A DNA stretch of 10,032 bases from Clostridiales bacterium (GTDB taxonomy: Bacteria; Bacillota; Clostridia; Lachnospirales; Lachnospiraceae). Below the pieces are notes generated by a model. It worked only from the letters and a program-made list of their open reading frames with translations, did not search any database and was not told the origin of the DNA. Location of the stretch: positions 1 to 10,032 of the forward strand of contig JAAZDA010000167.1 of assembly GCA_012512995.1 (NCBI GenBank), given 5' to 3'. Within the stretch, counting starts at the first letter, position 1. Each line of letters begins with the position of its first letter. Shown here in pieces: positions 6,442 through 10,032 of the stretch. The position numbers and the translations under genes were made by a program.

Positions 6442-6972
6442 ATGAGAAAGAAGAAAAGTGGTTTCTGGACATTTATATTTTCGTTTATTCCCGGCTGTGC
6501 TGAGATGTATGCCGGACTTATGAAACAGGGAGTATCACTGCTGGCGGTATTCATGACAATTTGTTTTGTCTCAGCCGTCACACGCATTGACGCATTGATG
6601 TTCGTTGGCATTGTGGTCTGGTTCTATGCGTTCTTCCACGCAAGGAACGTAGCACATATGGATGAGCAGCAACTCAATGCTGTTGAAGACAAATATATGT
6701 TCAAGTTGTCAGAACTCAATATGAGTGACAGAAAACGCAACAAGATCATTGCGGCTGTGCTGATCGTGATAGGTGCATGGATGATCTTCAACACAGTCTG
6801 GAACATGCTCAGAGACATTATTCCCGAGAGCATTTACTGGATGATAGACGATGCGATAGGAGTGATTCCCGGTATACTTGTGGGAGCCCTTATCATCTGG
6901 GTCGGCGTCCGCCTGATCAAAGGCAAGAAGCAGGAACTGCTGGGAGATCAGAATAAAAACGATGCTGCCTGA
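6442..6972 (+). CDS. Multi-spanning membrane protein of unknown function in the sigma operon
   Basis: This 176-residue integral membrane protein has a basic N-terminus (RKKKSG), a first hydrophobic/amphipathic segment at about 8-27 (FWTFIFSFIPGCAEMYAGLM), helices at about 31-48, 51-67, 101-119 and 137-158, and a charged cytosolic C-terminus. The opening pattern, an aromatic helix ending in FIPG..MYAGLMKQG, resembles small proteins with a TM2-like start that are common in Clostridia, often beside LiaI/LiaF or PspC-type genes. No catalytic motif is visible. ATG 6442 is chosen because GGAGG (6432-6436) is 5 bases upstream. In-frame ATGs at 6385 and 6430 lie inside the preceding gene or too near an SD-like sequence. 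The stop is 21 bases before the next ATG, so the genes are co-transcribed. It could be a sensor or effector of the sigma/anti-sigma pair, which is inference. Confidence 0.78.
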   Translation: MRKKKSGFWTFIFSFIPGCAEMYAGLMKQGVSLLAVFMTICFVSAVTRIDALMFVGIVVWFYAFFHARNVAHMDEQQLNAVEDKYMFKLSELNMSDRKRNKIIAAVLIVIGAWMIFNTVWNMLRDIIPESIYWMIDDAIGVIPGILVGALIIWVGVRLIKGKKQELLGDQNKNDAA

Positions 6973-6993
6973 TTGCGCAGTTTGGAGGAGATA

Positions 6994-7281
6994 ATGAACA
7001 ATGAACATCGTGTGGGCAGCATAACATTCGGAGTGACACTTATTGCACTCGGCGTGCTGTTCCTGGTTTCAATATTCTGGAAAGCGATACCTGTATTGCA
7101 GATCATGAGGTTCTGGCCCTGTGTGTTTATAGTCTTGGGAATAGAAGTCCTGGTGGCTAACACAATGTGGAGATCGGATTTCAAGATAGACGCGGTCGCA
7201 ATAATCATGACCGGCTGTGCGATGGTATTCGCCATGGGTCTGGCAGCGGTCAATACAATAGCAACAATGGCAAAGTGGTAA
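6994..7281 (+). CDS. Small LiaI/LiaF-like transmembrane protein
   Basis: This 95-residue hydrophobic protein has three predicted helices at about 8-27, 35-55 and 66-90. The segment FWPCVFIVLGIEVLVAN (40-56) matches the WP.. I.LG.E.L pattern of the LiaI/LiaF-like transmembrane region found in cell-envelope stress systems of Bacillota. There is no C-terminal soluble LiaF domain, so the protein is the membrane part only. ATG 6994 is taken as start because GGAGG (6984-6988) is 5 bases upstream; an in-frame TTG at 6973 directly abuts the previous stop and has no binding site. It is the last gene before a terminator. A role in envelope-stress signalling together with the ECF sigma factor is inferred from family resemblance and position. 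Confidence 0.75.
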   Translation: MNNEHRVGSITFGVTLIALGVLFLVSIFWKAIPVLQIMRFWPCVFIVLGIEVLVANTMWRSDFKIDAVAIIMTGCAMVFAMGLAAVNTIATMAKW

Positions 7282-7295
7282 TTATTCGGGTATTG

Positions 7296-7322
7296 GTCCC
7301 GCGGGAAACCGTGGGACTTTTT
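7296..7322 (+). terminator. Rho-independent terminator of the sigma operon
   Basis: The 9-bp stem is GTCCCGCGG (7296-7304) with CCGTGGGAC (7309-7317), containing one G-T wobble. It closes on a GAAA tetraloop and is followed by T5 (7318-7322). It begins 14 bases after the LiaF-like gene's stop. Confidence 0.93.
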
Positions 7323-7324
7323 GT

Positions 7325-7351
7325 TTGCCACTGATAATGATATTCTATGAT
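7325..7351 (+). promoter_or_regulatory. Putative promoter of the two-component operon
   Basis: TTGCCA (7325-7330) matches the -35 consensus at five of six positions. TATGAT (7346-7351) also matches the -10 at five of six, but the spacing is only 15 bases. The overlapping TATAAG at 7351-7356 would give 20. Since the preceding operon has just terminated, a promoter must lie in this 73-base gap, but its exact position is uncertain. Confidence 0.45.
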
Positions 7352-7395
7352 ATAAGGGTCAAAAGTACATTATGTGTATATGAGAATGAGGCAGT

Positions 7396-8970
7396 ATGCA
7401 GAAGCTTAATGCACATGAAAAGAGAATAGTGGCTATGTCGGTCTTTCTTGTGATTCTGGCGGCCGTGCTGCGTTCAATGAGCATACACGGAATTCATCCG
7501 ATACTGTTCGGCTGGCTGCGCGGATTACTCCAGTGCGGAATGATGGTAGCCTGGGGTGTTTCAATATGGCAGAGAGTCCTTAAAGGAAGACTGCGGACTT
7601 ACCTTCTTGCGATTGATTCGCTTCTGCTGTTCTGGATCGCTGAGCGGACTATCAAGTATATGATGCTGAAGGAGTTCGCGACTGCTACCAGATACTGTTG
7701 GTATATGTATTACATACCAATACAGCTTGTACCGCTTTTCGCACTGTTCGCGGCACTTTGCATTGGTCACCCTGAGAGCTATGAACTGCCGCGCAAATAC
7801 AATCTGATGTACATTCCGGCTGTATTGATGATCATGATCGTGCTGACGAATGACATTCATCAGCTTGTTTTTACTTTCCCGGGAGGCATACCTGATCGCG
7901 GGGATCACTATTCTTACAATGTCCTGTATCCAGTAGTGATGGCCTGGATGGGCATTGAAATCATGCTGTTTTTTATAGAACTGTTCAGAAAATCACGCCT
8001 GCCTTGGAAGGGCCGTCGATTACTGCTGCCATTTATTCCTACGCTGTTTGGTATAGTTTATGGGATATTATATGTTTTGAATGTTCCTGTACTGAGAGAA
8101 TTTGCCGGTGATATGAACGCTGTTTTCGCATTGATGATAGTGCTGACATGCGAGGCATGTATCAGCACAGGGCTCATTCCGTCAAATTCGAGGTATGCTG
8201 AGCTTTTCTCTGCTTCAACTATGTCAGCACGGATAACAGATGAGAATTATAATGTCATACTTGCTTCAGAGCCTGCAGGAAGCGCTTACGGTGAGGATAT
8301 TTCTGCTGAAGACATGAGGAGGACAGAGGATGGTCCGATCATGCTGTCGGAGAGCATCAGACTTTCGGCGGCACCTGTAACAGGTGGTCATGTTCTGTGG
8401 ATGGAGGATATTTCTGAACTGACGGATGTTCTGAAAGAACTTACCGAGAGAAAGGAAACTCTCGAGAACGGCAATATTCTGCTGGAGAAGAATTACCACA
8501 CGGCACAGACCATACGGCGGCTCGAAGAAAAGAACCGTCTGTACGACGCAATGGCAGAGCAGACCGCGCCTCAGATAAGGAGATCCGGAGAACTTCTTGA
8601 GGAGTTCAGACAGGCAGACGATGAGACGGTGAAACGAAAACTCCTTGGCCGCCTGGTGATCATAGGGGCATATTTGAAGCGACGCAACAATCTGATCTTT
8701 ATCAGTGAACAGAGCAATATGATATCAGAACGCGAGTTGGAACTATGCCTTGAGGAATCGTTCGACAATTTGAAATTATATGGCGTGAGATGCAGTTTCT
8801 ACATTAAGACCGGTGGTGACATACCTGCCGATACCGCAATGAAGATATACGATTTTTTTGAGGACGTGACTGAGAAAGCATTTGAAGGGCTACGCTCAAT
8901 GATGCTCCGGATCTTTGTAAAACAGGACAGCTGCGCATCAGATCCTCAAGCAGAGGAAGCCGATGACTGA
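7396..8970 (+). CDS. Seven-transmembrane sensor protein (7TM histidine-kinase-type N-terminus, incomplete kinase core)
   Basis: This 524-residue membrane sensor has about seven to eight hydrophobic helices between residues 10 and 260 (roughly 11-27, 35-57, 68-83, 103-123, 137-158, 176-195, 208-229, 240-261), in the style of the 7TM N-terminal domain of some histidine kinases (NDIHQLVFTFPGG at 152-164). Residues 265-345 look PAS-like (SARITDENYNVILAS ... HVLWMEDISELTDVL), followed by a charged coiled coil (345-385) and a two-helix dimerisation-like region with IIGAYLKRRNNLIFISEQ (422-439). The last ~60 residues (IYDFFEDVTEKAFEGL at 484-499) resemble the start of an ATPase fold, but the protein stops before any G1/G2 boxes. 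No histidine occurs after H368, so no H-box is visible in the helical region. The ATPase is encoded by the next gene, overlapping by 8 bases. The start has a modest GAGG (7388-7391) 4 bases upstream. Role as a sensor is probable; the signal is unknown. Confidence 0.82.
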   Translation: MQKLNAHEKRIVAMSVFLVILAAVLRSMSIHGIHPILFGWLRGLLQCGMMVAWGVSIWQRVLKGRLRTYLLAIDSLLLFWIAERTIKYMMLKEFATATRYCWYMYYIPIQLVPLFALFAALCIGHPESYELPRKYNLMYIPAVLMIMIVLTNDIHQLVFTFPGGIPDRGDHYSYNVLYPVVMAWMGIEIMLFFIELFRKSRLPWKGRRLLLPFIPTLFGIVYGILYVLNVPVLREFAGDMNAVFALMIVLTCEACISTGLIPSNSRYAELFSASTMSARITDENYNVILASEPAGSAYGEDISAEDMRRTEDGPIMLSESIRLSAAPVTGGHVLWMEDISELTDVLKELTERKETLENGNILLEKNYHTAQTIRRLEEKNRLYDAMAEQTAPQIRRSGELLEEFRQADDETVKRKLLGRLVIIGAYLKRRNNLIFISEQSNMISERELELCLEESFDNLKLYGVRCSFYIKTGGDIPADTAMKIYDFFEDVTEKAFEGLRSMMLRIFVKQDSCASDPQAEEADD

Positions 8971-9400
8971 TGCTGATGATGTTGTTGCGACCTGGGAGCG
9001 GGCAATTGATCTTCTTAGGCGCACTAATGATGAGAAGCCTGAGAAGGATGAACTCAGCCAGCTGCGCGATCTGAGCATGGGAATGGGGCTTGAAATTGTT
9101 CTGACGGGTGAGATGCCGCAGGATGATGAAATGTCTTATCTTGTTGTAACTGCCATACGAGAATGTGTGACAAATGCTGTGAGTTATGCTGAGGCAAAAC
9201 ATCTGAATGTGCGGATGGAAAATGCACACGACGGAATGACGTTAGTCACTATCGAAAATGACGGTAAGCCTCCGGCTCATGATGTCGTCGAAGGCGGCGG
9301 TCTTTCGATGCTGAGAAGGCGTATTGAATATGCCGGTGGGAGCATGAAGGTGGTGAGTAGTCCGGTGTTCAGACTGATAGTTTCTCTGCCGGAAGAATAA
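8963..9400 (+). CDS. Stand-alone histidine-kinase-type ATPase (HATPase_c) protein
   Basis: This soluble 145-residue protein consists almost entirely of a GHKL ATPase module of the NarX/DesK-like kinase class. The N-box is AIRECVTNAVSYAEA (64-78, with E67 and N71), the G1 region is IENDGKPP (97-104, D100 and G101), and the G2 region is EGGGLSMLRRRIEYAGG (110-126), ending in the typical VFRLIVSLPEE. Where many relatives have Arg-His before the final Ala of the N-box, this one has Ser-Tyr (74-75). The first 60 residues are helical (VATWERAIDLLRR) but lack any H-box. It overlaps the sensor gene by 8 bases, with AGAGGA (8952-8957) upstream, so the two are translationally coupled and probably form one kinase from two chains. 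The response regulator follows after 23 bases. The ATPase fold is certain; the split-kinase role is inference. Confidence 0.85.
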   Translation: MTDADDVVATWERAIDLLRRTNDEKPEKDELSQLRDLSMGMGLEIVLTGEMPQDDEMSYLVVTAIRECVTNAVSYAEAKHLNVRMENAHDGMTLVTIENDGKPPAHDVVEGGGLSMLRRRIEYAGGSMKVVSSPVFRLIVSLPEE

Positions 9401-9423
9401 AAGCACTTATTACGGAGGCGGAA

Positions 9424-10032
9424 ATGGCACAGGTCTTGATTGTTGAGGATCAGAAAATGCCGCGTGAGAACATGATAGGTTATGTTAACAGCAGCAATAA
9501 TTATAAGCTTGCAGGTACTTTGAGCAACGCTGCCATGGCCGAGCTTTTCTGCGCCGGGCATCATGTGGATCTTATTCTGATGGATGTATGTACGGAAAGG
9601 GATGAGAACGGCCTTGAGGCCACGGCGATCATCAAAAAGAGATTCCCGAAGATCAAAGTGATAATTGTCACATCAATGGTGGAATGTAGTTTCCTCGATA
9701 GGGCGCATGAGGCCGGGGCAGACAGTTTCTGGTATAAAGACGACAGCGAGGATGAACTACTGACGGTCATGGACAGAACGATGACCGGAGAATCTGTTTT
9801 TCCTGAGAGGACGCCCGAGGTGGAGCTCGGTCTTACTACAAGTTATGAATTGACAGGCGGAGAGATAAAGGTGTTGCGGCTGCTTATGGAGAGCCTGAGC
9901 TACGAGGAAATCGCCAGGGAACTCGGTTGCTCTGAGAGAAATGTCCGCTTTCATCTGAATAACGTACTTGAGAAAACTGGATACAAGAATAAGATGCAGC
10001 TGCTCCTTGCAATTTCAGATAAACGACTCATC
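9424..10032 (+). CDS. NarL/FixJ-type response regulator (3' end outside window)
   Basis: 203 residues are visible with no stop before the window edge, close to the family's normal full length of 200-220. The receiver domain (about 1-122) has acidic residues E8-D9, phospho-acceptor D54 in LILMDV, switch threonine T83 in IIVTSM and conserved lysine K105 in WYKDD. The C-terminal LuxR-type helix-turn-helix (about 141-200) contains LTGGEIKVLRLL, YEEIARELGCSERNVRFHLN and VLEKTGYKNKMQLL. Such proteins dimerise on phosphorylation and bind DNA at target promoters. GGAGG (9414-9418) is 5 bases before the ATG. It follows the ATPase gene by 23 bases, so its partner is almost surely the split kinase upstream. 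Only the last few residues should be missing. Targets are unknown. Confidence 0.93.
   Translation, partial: MAQVLIVEDQKMPRENMIGYVNSSNNYKLAGTLSNAAMAELFCAGHHVDLILMDVCTERDENGLEATAIIKKRFPKIKVIIVTSMVECSFLDRAHEAGADSFWYKDDSEDELLTVMDRTMTGESVFPERTPEVELGLTTSYELTGGEIKVLRLLMESLSYEEIARELGCSERNVRFHLNNVLEKTGYKNKMQLLLAISDKRLI

Noticed and set aside
8950..8975. Frameshift or pseudogene joining the sensor and ATPase genes
   Set aside because: The second gene has its own AGAGGA and ATG, the 8-base overlap is typical of coupled genes, and both frames keep coding character up to their ends. Sequencing error cannot be fully excluded but is not needed.

Overview
The window looks like a chromosomal segment of a low-to-mid GC member of the Bacillota, most likely class Clostridia and probably a Lachnospiraceae-type gut or rumen bacterium. 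The signs are strong AGGAGG-type ribosome binding sites, TTG starts, an ECF sigma/anti-sigma pair of a type common in Clostridia, and a seven-transmembrane sensor kinase paired with a NarL-type regulator. The genus cannot be fixed from the sequence alone. All supported genes lie on the + strand and are tightly packed.

Region A (1-5288) is the end of a surface glycan or polysaccharide locus. It holds, in order: the C-terminal part of a DegT/DnrJ/EryC1-type sugar aminotransferase; a short PglC-like phosphoglycosyl transferase that would load the first sugar phosphate onto undecaprenyl phosphate; an ATP-grasp ligase fused to a HAD phosphatase; a PglA-like GT4 glycosyltransferase; and, after a 90-base gap with its own promoter, a UDP-HexNAc 6-dehydrogenase of the WbpO/TviB type. 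A clear rho-independent terminator closes the region. The likely logic is to make an amino sugar, anchor it on the lipid carrier, possibly modify it, and extend it, with a HexNAc-uronic acid supplied as a further building block.

Region B (5289-7322) is a four-gene operon: ECF sigma factor, a cysteine-free membrane-anchored candidate anti-sigma factor overlapping it by ATGA, a multi-spanning membrane protein, and a small LiaI/LiaF-like membrane protein. A GAAA-loop terminator ends it. This layout suggests an envelope-sensing regulatory unit. A cre-like palindrome sits upstream.

Region C (7323-10032) is a two-component system. The sensor half and the ATPase half of the kinase are separate, overlapping genes, followed by a NarL/FixJ response regulator that runs off the right edge. 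No canonical phospho-accepting histidine box is visible in either kinase piece, which makes this a non-standard signalling unit.

The points most worth a second look are the ATP-grasp/HAD fusion inside the glycan-initiation cluster, the split kinase without an obvious H-box, and the uncertain (possibly non-AUG) start of the sigma factor. No RNA genes, insertion sequences or CRISPR arrays were seen.
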